Shown piece after piece: positions 22,656 to 35,551 of a stretch of DNA of 64,000 bases. The position numbers and the translations under genes were made by a program. The stretch lies in assembly GCF_947623445.1 (NCBI RefSeq), contig NC_135246.1, forward strand, positions 14,243,856 through 14,307,855, given 5' to 3'. The notes beneath the pieces are model-generated. The model made no database searches, was not told where the DNA came from, and saw only the letters and a program-made list of their open reading frames with translations. Position 1 is the stretch's first letter. The number at the start of each line of letters is the position of its first letter. This stretch comes from Clavelina lepadiformis (taxonomy: Eukaryota > Chordata > Ascidiacea > Aplousobranchia > Clavelinidae).

Positions 22656-25471
22656 TTTCTAAGATGTTATTTGATAAGGTAGCAACAAGAGAGAAAATAT
22701 ATTACAATAAGATATATTCAGGCTTGTTCCTACATATGTCCAAGCACATACAAGCTCTTTGTAACCTAAAAATAAACTGTGCAAATAGTAAATAGCGTAT
22801 ACACATTTAAAGGCACACAATTGAATTATTTTCTCTTGATTGAACATAACTGGATTATAAGAATATAAATGTCACATAATAACTAATTTTTCCAGTGTAT
22901 TGTTCAAATATAAGTAGGCCTAACAAGAGTTCTTAAATATAAGTAAACAAAGCATCTCTAACCATTAACAAACTGAGCGTGACTATCCATGGATCCCCTA
23001 ATAAACTGTGTGGTTGAATGTCACACAGTAGGTAGTCCTATTGTGTAAAATATGCCATGTAATGAGCGTATTTTAAGTAAAAGAAGAACATCAAATACTC
23101 AGCATGTGCTAGGCAGCAATGAAAGCAAACTATTGTCAAATCACATGCTTTTTAGTGTTGCAATGAAACACCAGTAGTTTCATCAAGTCATATAAATAAA
23201 AAAAATGGCAGTATAGGACAATGTTGTAATGAACCTTGGAGTCATAGATTTGAATTAAGTAACATTTTTCTTAGACTTGACTTGAGTAATATATCCTAAA
23301 TGACTTGCCTTGAGTCAATGTCCAAAAATGATTACAGTTGCTTTTAAGATGACAGTTGTGACGGCAAACAATAGAGCTTTAGGTAAGAAATTGTGTATTT
23401 TTCTTCAAAAATACACTTCTCTGAAAGAAAGTAGCAGCCATACCAATTTTGAGACAACAATTACATTCCAATAGCCAATTTAACGAAAGTGTGAAGTCCG
23501 AAATTTTTTTGTAAGTAAAGACATTGACCTGACATGATTCGAGTCACATTTTAAATGGACTTGACTTTAGTCAGGTTAGAAAAAGTTACTTTTATGGCTA
23601 CAAGCCTGTCATATGATCAATAAAGGTGCAATTAGATTAATAAGCAAGGGTTATAGAAAGATCTAAACCAAAGCTAGGGCTGTCTAAAGTGCAAAAAAAG
23701 TTTTTGCAGCCCTCAACCAGTCTCACAATTAGGGTTCATGTTATTGAATCTAACTGTGTGAAAATGGTTGGCGATTAGTTCAATCCTAAGGTTTCCCAGT
23801 TTGAGATGTCAAAAACCAGGAAAATAATTTTTTTTATAATAGACCACTTCATTAATCTAATGGCAAAAAATAAATGATCCCACAGCCATTGATTGATAAG
23901 TCAAGGCTTTTATTCCGAACTTTTGAGATAAGAAATTTAAGTATAACTGTGGCCCGCTAAGGCATGCACAAGAATAGTGTAATATGGCCCATGCACTTAA
24001 AACTTTGGGCATCTATGATTTAAACTAAACTTTAGAGAATAGAAGCAATTTTATGGCAGTAAACCAGACTGGAGAGTTTGCTAAACGCATGGGGCATAAA
24101 AATTAATTGCACAAATAGACTAATGCTCGGACTGCAGAGTATGGCAGTTTCGACGAGATCTTAGGGTTGTAGAAGCAAAATTCCAGTGTGCACTGCTGTT
24201 CGTAGCTAAAACCACCGAGTGCTCAACCACAGTTTGCCTTTGCATACAGCACCCCAGCTACTCAAATTGTGACGTCATCTGGTTGTGCACTTTTGCACTA
24301 GACACGTTAAATCAATCCACAATGATAGTAGGCTACTTCACTGACTGCTAGAATGTAACCAATACCATACCAAACCCCGGTATAGAACTTGGCTGCTATA
24401 AAACCTGGGGTCTATATAGGCGAGAAGTAGGGATCATTGCTCCTAGAATCCTAGATAATAAATAAAGGCCTATAATAAACTGCGCTCCTGAATTTCATGA
24501 AAACCGAGCTTGAGTCCTGGAATAGCCAGGACAAAAACGTGCATGATGAACGCTTTATACCCAAAATCGGCATCACCGGCTATTTTCAAGACGCCATGGA
24601 AATGACTGAGCTTGATTTCAGCTCTCACTGAATTCTTGAAACGGTTATATAGCCTAACAAACACAACAAGGCCTACAAGTCTGCGAACGTTAAAAAAAGT
24701 GCTACATCGCGATACGCTCCAACAGGTCTTAGCTTACTCCCGTAACAAATCATGCGATTAATACATCACGCCACCAGCCCACCACCCAATTGTGAAGCCA
24801 ACTGAAACGTGACTGCTTGACTAAAACAGCTGATTTAGAGACATCTTTAAATTGTACTATGAGAGAACTAATCTGATAAACGGATCAGCTCGTTTATATC
24901 ATTATATGCAAAGCACTCCACAGCTTCATTTTGAAAATATGCCACAAAGAAGTGTCGTTTCGGTTAACAGAAATGTTAACAACGTACTTATCTCATTTGC
25001 AGTTATTTAAGTGTGTTATCAAAATTTTAGTACCAGTGTCAATGTCGTAGCACAGATATTTGACCAAAAAAAGTGAATTGACAATAATACCTTAGTCTTT
25101 AAATACCATACGTAAAAACTAGGCATATAAAGACCATGGTTATAGTGCGAAAACCTGTTCTCCTGTGGATACATGCGTTAATTCAGTAAAATATTCTTGT
25201 TCAGCTGTTACATACCTAGTGGTCGCGATAAGCGCCACAAAATAAAACTTTACGTTCATCTATAAAACAAACATGTTTCGTTTAGTAGCTGGTGTTAAAC
25301 TTGTTTCACTGCGATCTACCTGTGAAGAATCGTTTTCTACTAGGTGGCGTTGTGCTAGCAACAATAAAGCTGTTGATGCGGGACTTGTAATGCGGTTACA
25401 TTCCTGAAACGTCAGAAGCCAGAAGGTTGTCGTCTAAGTACAGTACTTGAGGTTGGAATATTGTGGCAGAA
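22656..25471. other. Intergenic region between divergent STARD3 and LZTFL1
   Basis: The interval of 2.8 kb separates two divergent genes and must contain both promoters. No third gene is supported. GACTTGACTT/GAGTCA-rich repeat text occurs at 23258-23330 and 23515-23600, resembling 4785-5350. A second repeat family occupies 24128-24290. The last part (25360-25471) is less AT-rich and just precedes the LZTFL1 first exon, so it is the likely LZTFL1 promoter. Confidence 0.4.
24128..24290. repeat. Dispersed repeat, partial copy (family shared with 26.0 and 50.4 kb)
   Basis: CGGACTGCAGAGTATGGCAG and AGAAGCAAAATTCC at 24128-24195 match 50443-50510 closely and 26026-26090 more loosely. The following CTACTCAAATTGTGACGTCA at 24255-24275 matches 15030-15050. 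So two repeat families are juxtaposed here or this is a longer composite element. Confidence 0.6.
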
Positions 25472-28400
25472 ATGGTAAGTGTGCCGTGCGGTATATATCC
25501 TAAATTTGCAATGCATTAGGCTTCAACTAATGTGGGGAAAATAACTCTGTGGCCTAACTGAGATGCCCGAATCGGACAGGAAAGTGCCGCAGTTTTCGAC
25601 AAGTGACGTTCGACGCAAATTTTGGCGTGAGAGCGTGCATTGAAGCCCAAATTCTTTGTTTATTTATTCTAAATTGGCGTGAACATAATAAAGTTTGACG
25701 TGCTCGTTGATGAATCTCGTGCATGTATGTGCCACTCTTTCTACTATGGGATGTATATTACAGTACCAAGCCCCAAGCTGAATAGGCCAGACTCCAAAGT
25801 GTAAATTACCGCAGTTCAACAGTTTTTGACAAAAACCATGCGTCCATAGGAAAAGACTTGGCGTTATCTGGTTATGTGACGGTGTGCCCAACCTTGCATA
25901 TTATTTTGTACTTAATATTAGCGGCATTCAAACCTCTCAAAATGGTCTTGTTTGTTTTTATAAATCAATTGGTGTTTCAAAAATCAGCATGCTTGCCACA
26001 ATAGAACGCTTTGCAGTCCTTGACGATCGGACTAGCCTATGGCAGTTTTTGCCAGGAAGTCAGGGCGCAGAAGCAAATTTCTGGTGTTCGAGGAAGCAGC
26101 CGGTGTGCACCGCACCTCATGGCCCAAGCACTTTTGGAATCTTTGGTAGACAAGGCCTTTTATACTAAAAAATAGAGAAATTAGCAGTGTCTTCTTTTTT
26201 TAGAGTGGTCACTCTTCATCTGGTGCTCCTGCCAGTCTGGTTTGATGAGCTGTACATACTCAGTTCTAACCAAAACACTTTCATGATTGTGTAAACTAGT
26301 TTCAAAATTCTTTGTATATTTACTAATTAATTGTTGATCGACTTCCAAAACCTTGAAGTTTTTCTTGTAAATCTAAAATCTGGTGTGCACGATGCACTTG
26401 TGTTTCGTTCATGCTTTTGCTTCAGTGTTATGCAGGCCTATAGAATATCATTTTGTATGGACAGCTTGTATTGTTACACAGAAATCTGACAAAGCATCGC
26501 CGGTTATTGCCATAAATTATGCCACAAAACAGGGACTGGTGTAAAAACACTACCATTCTATTTTTTAAACATTTATTTTCTACAAAGCAGTTGTTTAATC
26601 GTGGACGGCAAAACTTTAAAATTTTGAAAACATAATGGTCATATATACCACCTCCTTTTTTGCTAATGCGATTAAGCACCACTACGCTGCACAGTTGCAT
26701 ATTTGTATCTAGACCCAACTGGGAGGAGTGATGACATCATAACTTTTCATTTCATTTGTATATTTGATCCTGTACATATACCACACGCTTAGTATATAAT
26801 CTTGCCTACCCTGCTTAAAATTACTGGTCATGGTTGTTAACTATTATACAAACCAGTTTTATTAGTAGTTTATTAACTTAGGTCAGAAATAGAAATAGTT
26901 TTTATTTGGTTGTGTTTCAGAACATGCAGATCGAGTGATGTTGAGTGAGTCAAAAGTGCTTGAATAAGTCAACAGACCTGAGATTTAATTAAGTGATTGA
27001 GCAAACTAATAAGTTCCCAGTTTTGACTAGAAGTGTTACATAATTAACTATGCTCTTGTATTGTGCGCCTACCTTGGTAACTTTTGTGCTCCAGTATTAA
27101 TCCAGACGTTTTCAGGCTGATAGTGTGGCATATGTATATCAATGTATTAGGCTTATGGAAACTATGATAACTTTCAGCTTGGGGCTTTTACATGTGTGTG
27201 CTACATACTGGCTTTTAGGCAAGCCAAATGAAGTTTGTGTTTGATTGGAATAGTTAAACATTGTTTTGAAGTAATTTTATAGAAGTTTTAAGTAGATTTT
27301 ATAGTATTTCCTAAATTCCGGGTTGTCATTATGCATTTGTTGATTGATTTCTTGTAACATGATGACTGATTGTCGATTATATTTTTCTTTATTTTAGGCG
27401 GAGTTGGGATTGAATGATCATCATGTGCTGCAAGCTGTCAATTTCATGCGTTTTTGTCGTTACAAGAGAGCTCAGAGATTAAAAGCAGTTGACCATTGTT
27501 TTCAGGATCTGAAAGAAAGCAGGTATGAAATCAAGTTTAGTGTTAGGCAGCATTATTGCTTCCCATTGCAAAGGCTCCAACATGAGTGATACATTACCAT
27601 CAAACATTCTGCAGATTGTATGAGGATACCTACACTCTTGATGAAGTTTCTGAAATGTTGGCTGGATTGCTGAGTACCGTAAGGGGTGAAGTTGAAACAG
27701 AATTATTGAACTCAACGCACACAAGTGTGCTCTTGTTGCGACAGTTGCTAACTCAAGCAGAAAAATGGCATCTAAAGCTCTCTGCAGATATCTCTGAGTT
27801 GGAAAACAGGTGATTTTTCACACCATGCTTTCCTCACTCTGAATCTCTTATGTCACTTTTCTTTCCACATAGATTTGGCTGAAGGTCTTTTGTCAATTGT
27901 TTTATATTTTTAATTTTTATGGTAGCAGACCAGAGGTTCAGTTTGTTTACATTATTGTTTTTCACCTATTTCAATTGTTAAGCATGGTTTTCATGTGGCA
28001 CATTACAGGGAACTGTTGGAGCAAATTGCTGATTTTGAGGAAAGAGAAATAAGCCTGACTAGTACAACACATCTTGACTTATTGAAGCAAAATCTTCAAC
28101 CACTTAATGAAACTGGTGGTATAGCATTGCTTCAAAAGGTGTGTAATATATAATTTGTTTTCAGTATATGGCTACCATAAAGTTCCATAGAACAGGAGTT
28201 TTTTTTTTACATCTGTTAAATATAGGAGATTCAAAGACTACAGACTGACAATGAAAAACTGACTGAGAGAAGCAAAACTGTAGAGAACAATGTGACATCA
28301 TGTCTTAAAGAGAATGAAGCATTACGTAAACAAGTTAAAGAGCTTGGAGCAAAACCTGTCGCAGGGGCTGTACGTATTGTTTGCATATTTCCATTAATAG

Positions 28401-30069
28401 TGGAATGATTTGAAATCTCTAAAACTATAAACTTCTATAATCTATAAACTTAACCTTACAGTGTAAGCTAATTCACTCAACTCCCTTTGACTTGTCTATA
28501 TGTTTTCATAACTTGAACTATCTTGACTGTATGCAGTTAACCGCTTACTTATAACATGTGATAAATTATTCATAACTCAAATACTTGAATCTAATAAACT
28601 TAAATTTTTCACAAACTTAAGAATGTTTTTTTGCCCTGGGCGAGTACCTGGAATTGCTACCGTAAAAAAGTCAAAAACCTACTCTACTTATGAATAGCTC
28701 TACTTCAGTGCATGTGAATTTTACACGGTTCACTGTCTCCTAAGCTCTAATGGGTTCCAAAAACATGTCAGGGCAGTGCCAAGGATCAGTCTCATACATA
28801 GTTATTTACTGATTTTACCATAACTAGGTGAAAAAAATTGGATAACTTTAAAAAAATTATTGGGTTCTGCTCTGAGTTAATAAATTTTTCTTGTATTTTA
28901 TTGTGAGCTTTTTGATGTAACCACATTTCCTTTATTGAAACACTTCCTTTTTTAATAAAAGAGATAAGAGATGGCAAATAAGAGTTTCCAGTTTCCTTTT
29001 TTGTAATCATATTTTTCAGAGATTTTACATTTGTTTGCTATTTTGCCTTCTAGGACCAGTCAGAAGTTAGGAAACTGGAAGGCCAGCTTAAAGGCTTGCG
29101 CACAGAGCTTGACTCAACAGTTGAGCAAAAAGGAAAAGAAAGTGATAAAATGTACTCAGATTTTACCACCACAAAGCATGAGCTTTTAAAGGTCCAGGTA
29201 AGCGGTCCAGGTATAAATTCTTAACACTTTGATGTAGATGATACCATAATAAGTTTACTAAAAATTTTTATTGCTTTTTAGGAGCAATTAGAACTAACTG
29301 AAAGAGAACTTGATAAAAAATTCCGGGAGACTGGTGCGTACAAAAACCTGCGAGACATGCTTAGTAAAAAGAATGAGCAGATCAAAGACTTAAGGAAACG
29401 GTTGGGCAAGTAAGTTTTTGATATCATGCACTTTGCTACAAACAGAACTCGTGTTACACTCGTGAGCATATACCATACGTACGACATCGTGCAAGAAATA
29501 AATTAAAAGTCACTTTTTAAGTAGCATATTCTTTGTTTCTTTTTATTAAGTAATAAATTTTTTGTATTACCGGTATGAATACTGAATAGGTTAGAGCAGG
29601 CATGCACAACATACGGCCCGCGGGCCGCATGCGGCCCGCGAAACCTTTTCGTGCGGCCCACGAGATATTCCGTGATTTCGCTCATTCAGGCATTTTCTCC
29701 ACGGTTACAGTTACATAATCAACGAATCCGATGCTTTACCGCCGATAAGCGTTAAAAACAACTACATACTGTAGTGCGAGAGGCAACCGACTCTTGACAG
29801 TAACCATCTTCTCAATAATATCTCTTATTCGACGGTTAATCGGTCACATTATATAAAGTAGGCTACACGTTAGTTACAACAATGTTAGCACGCGGCCCGC
29901 GAAAATTTTTTTTCCCTAAAACGGCCCGTGTACTATTTTGAGTTGTGCATGCCTGGGTTAGAGGTTATTCTTTTATTTGAAAAAATATTGGGATCTAAAC
30001 ATTACAATCCCAAAATAAATAATAATATTTGTTCATTTTGTTACCCACAGGTATGAAGAAATGGATTAA
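25472..30069 (+). CDS. LZTFL1: Leucine zipper transcription factor-like 1 (BBSome regulator)
   Basis: Eight coding exons: 25472-25474, 27398-27522, 27615-27809, 28009-28138, 28226-28369, 29054-29197, 29282-29409 and 30051-30069, giving 295 aa; human LZTFL1 is 299. The ATG is the last three bases of exon 1, and exon 2 begins directly with AELGLNDHHVLQAVNFMRFC, which follows human MAELGLNEHH closely. Other matches are LKAVDHCFQDLKESR, TLDEVSEMLAGLL, LLLRQLLTQAEKWHLKLSAD and, near the C-terminus, KNLRDMLSKKNEQIKDLRKR and KYEEMD. The second half is one long coiled coil. In vertebrates LZTFL1 binds the BBSome and controls its entry into cilia. A poly(A) signal AATAAA lies at 30210. Intron 1 is 1.9 kb and intron 7 hosts a hAT miniature element. 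Confidence 0.96.
26026..26255. repeat. Dispersed repeat copy in LZTFL1 intron 1
   Basis: About 220 bp aligns by eye with 50443-50660: shared blocks TATGGCAGTTTT, CAGAAGCAAA, AGGAAGCAGCCGGTGTGCAC, TTTTGGTAG.CAAGG and CTTTTTT.AGAG. The two copies are in the same orientation. Ends were not defined and no coding or pol III box was confirmed. A 94-codon open frame that overlaps it is not a gene. Confidence 0.65.
29589..29963. mobile_element. hAT-type miniature element, 359 bp, TSD GGTTAGAG
   Basis: The element spans 29597-29955, begins CAGGCATGCACAAC and ends with the exact inverse GTTGTGCATGCCTG. The duplication GGTTAGAG is identical at 29589-29596 and 29956-29963. Near both ends is GGCCCGCG (GCGGCCCGCGAAA...), as in the 3553 and 13616 elements. 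It lies in the last intron of LZTFL1, without touching splice sites. Confidence 0.93.
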
Positions 30070-30670
30070 TCACAATCAAACTATGCAATTTTTGCGATAA
30101 ATGTTACACGTCTAAATTATTTTTCCCGTCCCCCTGCTTAAAAAATTAGTTGAGGTCAACGCCATTTTTTAGCTTCGTGGGGCACGCAGTCTCGTAAGGC
30201 TGCCTTTGCAATAAAATTTTTCATTCATGTTGCAAGTTAGGATAACAATGTTTGATGTACATCCATGCACGTTCAAGTTATTTTTCTTATGTATTAACTC
30301 GCTATTATTGAGTATTATTATTGCTATAACTTAGTTCAGTAATGTAATATGAATTTGGTACAAAAATGTTGGCTCTTAGTATTTTTCATTAACTATTAGT
30401 AAATAGCAATTGTTTATTGGCCATTTTTCACTTTACACATTGTTACACATGAATAATGTTTTATAAGTATATATTTTGTAGTCCTGTGTTTTGATGCTTT
30501 AATACTACTTGCTGATGTAAATAAGAACAACCTTCCTATAACTGGTGTGGTAAAAACAACTAGGAAACACAGATAAATATGAAAAAGGTTCGTGTAATAT
30601 TGTGTAATATTCGTGTAATATTGTCTTTCTTATGTTAAATACGCTGTGTCACGCCCAAAAGCGGAGACTC
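30070..30670. other. Convergent 3' spacer between LZTFL1 and MOXD1-like copy A
   Basis: Six hundred bp separate the stop codons of two converging genes. The LZTFL1 poly(A) signal is at 30210. Three tandem copies of a short unit containing TCGTGTAATATTG occur at 30588-30622. Nothing else is seen. Confidence 0.5.
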
Positions 30671-33600
30671 TTAAAAGTTCATGTCAACAGGACAAGAGTT
30701 TGCAATCAGAGCGTTGGAAAAACCGCTAGACGGCGCAACACAGTTGGTAGATTTTTCCAGATAAGGTTTCTCTATGACTGCTGGCTGGATTTGGGAGAAG
30801 AGCTGAATAACACATCAGTATTGTCGTTGAGTTGATATATTTTTCATTTTTTCATTATTTTCTTAAACATAGTAGTAAACTTGCCGGTATTTTTGGTTGA
30901 GGACCCATACAAAACGAAGATCGTGGTGATTGGTGGAAAGCATAACTTAATTTTTCAGTTTCTGCTTTGGTCCACAAATGCTGTAAACAAGCATCTACTA
31001 TTTATACTAGAAACAAAAAGTAACCAAAGATTTTTGCTTACGTTATAAAAAAGGGTCTTGAACTTACATTATTAATTTCTTGCTCGAGAGTTACGTTGAG
31101 TTTTTCTTTTGGGTCTGTTATTACAATATCCCTGAATTGACCGTTCCGACGTAGTTTTCTGAAGATGTTTCAATCTAAGTATCAGACCGGCAACACATAC
31201 ACATTCTGATAGGCAACTAACTCAAAACTTCAAAAAATTTTGTCGATGCACCTTTTGGCTCAAGGTTTCGGTTATAGCTTTAAATTAAACAAATTTTATA
31301 CTAACTTTGTTTTTAAAAATCCCAACATTGGACCGAGAATATCTTCGGCTGCTCCAGTAACGGGGACAGATGTGCAGTGATTCAACGGAATCTTTGGATA
31401 GTACATTACGAAAGCCAAACACATTTCTTCTGTAGTTGCAAGTCCACTCTGTTGTCAAGTAAATTGGTTTGTGAATTCATTGTAAATTGGCTATTTGTAG
31501 TTGTAATTACTAATTTCGCTGTTTCATTCACTCTTTCAAATCAACCTCTGTGAGTGTTTTTTTTCCTCGCGTGGAATAGTCGCAGATGATTTGCATCCAA
31601 TCTCCCTTACGCACTGTGCGCTCCGGAATAACAGCTCTAGTCTCCTGGAAGTTGAAGTCGTAAGTTTGATCCATTGATGGCGGAGGTAGTTCCGTTGTAT
31701 TTCTAGGTTAACACTATCATTATAAAGAGTAATATGGCTTTTTATATGAATAATGAACTTATAGGCTTTGATACCTTTATGTCAGCCTTAAATAGCGCAT
31801 AGAGTGAAGATCGAACTATGTTTCCTTTTCTGCATGTATAAATCTCATTTTCTTGCAGAATTTACAATAAGGTTGATTGAAATATACTACAAGATTGTCT
31901 CGGATAACAATACACATATCATACGTCATTTATTCACCATATGGGCTAAATATTCTTATCATACGAAATGCAACAGTCCGTAACAATGAGAAAGTTTACA
32001 AGCAACATTTTAATCTTGCTACCGGATTTGTCGCAACGTAATTGCTCTTCCAGCTACGTGAGAATGCAAGAAGGCTGAAAATATGTTTATTGAATCCACT
32101 TCTGCTACTTCCATCGCCTGTAGCATATGAAAAAACATTTCATTTCATATTAATGTAATTTAGTTTATTGCTATGTAGCCTACTCTTCGTCTATAATGAC
32201 TGCACTCACATGAGTATGGTATAAATTGTCAAAGATATTGAGAAGTAGTTTGACAAGTCCTGAGCTTGCTTACCCCTCCTAGGCACTCCGCGCCGCATTC
32301 TCCATAAACCAGATAAGAATCGGTATTTGGTGGCACCAGCAATCCATTTCCGCTTACCGTATGCCCCATGGATATAAAACCCGCATCATTTTCACGAAGA
32401 TCGGAGGTGTAGGTAAACCTAACCCCAGACGAATCTCGAATTACTAAACATTTAAAAAGACTGTTGCTACATTGTGTAATGAAAAATATTATGAAATGAA
32501 AATAAATGCTGGTCTCTGTTTAATACAAAATGTAATGGAAGGACATGTGAAAAAATCTTATGTTTTGTACTGCAAGTTATTTCAACGTAAGGAACGTTCT
32601 AATAAGCATGACCACCTTAAGCTTGGTTCCTTACTATAACTTTAAAATTACCTTCGTTTGTTGGATTGTCGTAGTGAGTTTCGAGAATGACATATTGTGC
32701 TTCACCAGGAACGCCAATTGGAATTCCAGCATTTTTTGGTAGACTGGTTGACTAAATCCAGGCAAATTTTATGTGGTCATATTAATGGTCTAATAAGAAC
32801 GATCTAATATCTCGGTATGGTTTAGAACAAACGTTTTAAAATCAAAATCACTGACTGAAACCCGCCTGAGATTATTGTAACTTAACTATAAATAAACATT
32901 AAAATGGTTCTTCATTACCAGTTTATTTTTTAATACTTTTAATTGCAGTAAATTTGCTTACCCCTCCACCAACCCCCCATCCATAAGTGATAAAAAGACA
33001 TCCTCGAGTTTCCGGCAAACTATTAGCAGTGTAACATTCCCTGCTCTCTCCATCGTGATCAGATTTCTAAGAAACATCAAAATGTTACGAAATTTACCAA
33101 TTATACGACTGCTATACCTTCAGGCGAAAATTCTACTCGTTAATAACAGCTCGTGTAGACGAATAAGTGCCAAATAAAATTCCTGTTTGAGTCACTTTTA
33201 AAAGTTACCTGCAACGAGTATGGGCACTGCTGGATGACCAAATGGTGGACAAAGCGTCGATTTTTTTCTTCAATAACTGGCTCAATCTAAGTGATATTTT
33301 AATTTCTACGTTTATGAATATGTTTTATATACTGTATATATCTACTATAGGCTATATATTATAGCCTATAACTTACAACTGCTTTTAAGTCACCTTAATA
33401 ATGTGATGTTTTTCTTTTAAATCCGGTAAACGTAACAATCTGCATTTATAGTACGTTGATTTAGTTTCGAACGATTTTCCGTCGTTAACGATGTCAAAGG
33501 TTTGCAGATCAGGTGCTTCTTGCACTAACAATTGCTCCTTGTCACGCGTTTTTCTCCCCAAAAGCAAAACACTCTTTGTACCTTTACGTGTGCAGAAGAA

Positions 33601-35551
33601 TTTTTTAGATGTAAAGCATCGTGTCGAATTTCATTTTAAAAATTTCCGAGTCATTTCTGATGTTGTGGTCCACATTTATTATTCTGATGTTAGCTATACA
33701 GTCGTCTTGCCATAGAACTGAGTTATTCTTGCCCCCCAGACTAAATTAAAATTTGCCATAGCAATTAATACATATACCTCGGTGATTAAAACGATGTTTA
33801 TCTGTGAAGAATAAGTCATTCAGAACCGGGTCGTGGACACCGTAAGCATAAATGATCCGGACAGTGCCTTTCTGTAATTTCCAATGCTCAAGTTAAGTTC
33901 ATATCTAAGCATAGGCTACGCATGTTACTTAACATTTTTTTAAAAAAGTGTTAGGAAATGAACAAGGTTTCTTTTTTAGTTTTTATGCAATAGATTTTTT
34001 GAGCTTGTACTGTGATTGGTCTGTCGTGGTATTTTTCACAAGCAGCAAGTTGTCTTCGAAATTTAATCATCGTCACTCCGTCGCATTCACTTCCCCCAAG
34101 AAGTTCCACATTTTCTTCCCTGTCAGTCGGTGGGTATCCGCCATACCACGGCCCATATCTGTCCTATATGTGAAGTATAGCAACAATGACAAATGATAAG
34201 AGTTGTGACATGACATAACAAGAGTTTGTGCCCGTATGAGTTCTGTTGTTTTGACCACCAGAAGTTTATGTTGTAACCTAATTGGTATAGATGCCTTTCA
34301 AAGGCAAAATGATTCTTTTTTAACTTTCGCTTTATTTGTTATAATTACACAATAAAACGTCTCTGTACACTATAGTTACGTATTTTTTTACTTACGGTTA
34401 TATGAGCTTGACCATTTCTGACCCAACCAACAATAATGTCGGCGCCCTCCATTCCTCCAAAAGGGGAAAACCCGATTCCTACCCATCCTGTGGTGATGGC
34501 ATGGATCTAAGTTTTGGTAAAAATACGTAGGTCGCATGTGGTGTTTATCTGAAGTTAACCATAACGTAAAGTTTTCTTTAAAGTTGTTATAGGCCAGAGT
34601 TTTCTGTCTGATTTTGTCTTTCCGTCTTTGCCTGCAGTGTTTTGCCCTGAAGCTACAATAAAGTTGCTTTTGTTTTCAAACTGCCGCCGTCCTGCATCAA
34701 AGACTGTTTAGTAAATAAGTTTTCACGTATAGGCAAACGCTGTGGTTTTATTAATTTTTACTGTAGTAATTTTGGGGTTTATATTCTACTAAGCTAGAAA
34801 CTGCGTGATGTCAGACTCTACCTTTGAACACTGTGAAAGCAGTTACTTAAAATATCATGGACTTAGCAATCTTTGGTGCACTGGAGATGACCTTTTGGCA
34901 AGTTATAAACACAATCTGACAAAATTTGTTATCTGTCTGATCAAATACAACCCAAAGCCATTTAATCTGTTCCATTACGTAACTTCATAAATGAAAATTG
35001 CTGCATGTATAAAGTATGGTAGTTTGATTCAAACTAAAAGTTAAAGGACTTAGTGGTGACTTATCTTAACCTATAACAAAGTTTTTTATTACAAAAACTG
35101 GACAAATACAGTTTGTTTGTGATATGAAAATACGTTAAGATTTCGTTCTGCGCGCTGATTGTATTTGGGAATCTTTGGTCGTGGGCGTGTTCTAGGCGTT
35201 TCTTTTTCTTAGAAACTGGTATTTAAAAAGTTGATAGCTTTGACCACACATTTAAAAAAAAGCTGGTTACTTTTCTTTAATTTTGAAGCACTATCTTGGA
35301 AAACTAGCTGTATTCGTGTCGTTGCGATTTAGTAACCGTGTTTATATGCTAACTATAGATGATCGACTTATCCTAACCTCCATCTCGATGTGAGTGTCAT
35401 TGACCTTCCAGAAAACTCTAAAATGTTTCTCGTAATCCAAGTATTCATTCTGATCGTAATAGTTGCTTGGTTCCACGTCCACTAGCGCACGGACCATGGT
35501 GGTTAGTACGCACCAACAGATGACCGTGATAGGCCATTTTTTTAAAAACAT
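30671..35551 (-). CDS. MOXD1-like copper monooxygenase, copy A
   Basis: Fifteen exons: 35551-35378, 34506-34396, 34163-34011, 33871-33778, 33581-33394, 33286-33209, 33066-32962, 32751-32652, 32443-32274, 32117-32023, 31702-31546, 31448-31306, 31158-31068, 30980-30885 and 30802-30671; 628 aa, against 613 for human MOXD1. It has a signal peptide (MFLKKWPITVICWCVLTTMV), then a DOMON domain (FRVFWKVNDTHIEMEI, TTGWVGIGFSPFGG, ADIIVGW), then the two Cu monooxygenase domains. Family copper ligands are all present: HH at 254-255, H327 in ETHYDN, H409 and H411 in LHSHVAG, and M484 in TEEMCLAF. The HH motif reads HHL, not HHM. The last intron requires a GC donor (CCG|GCAAGT) because only that keeps phase with the conserved end NCVAPSSGF. 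MOXD1 relatives hydroxylate small substrates in the secretory pathway; the substrate is unknown. There is no C-terminal membrane anchor. It is the most divergent of the three copies. Confidence 0.93.
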
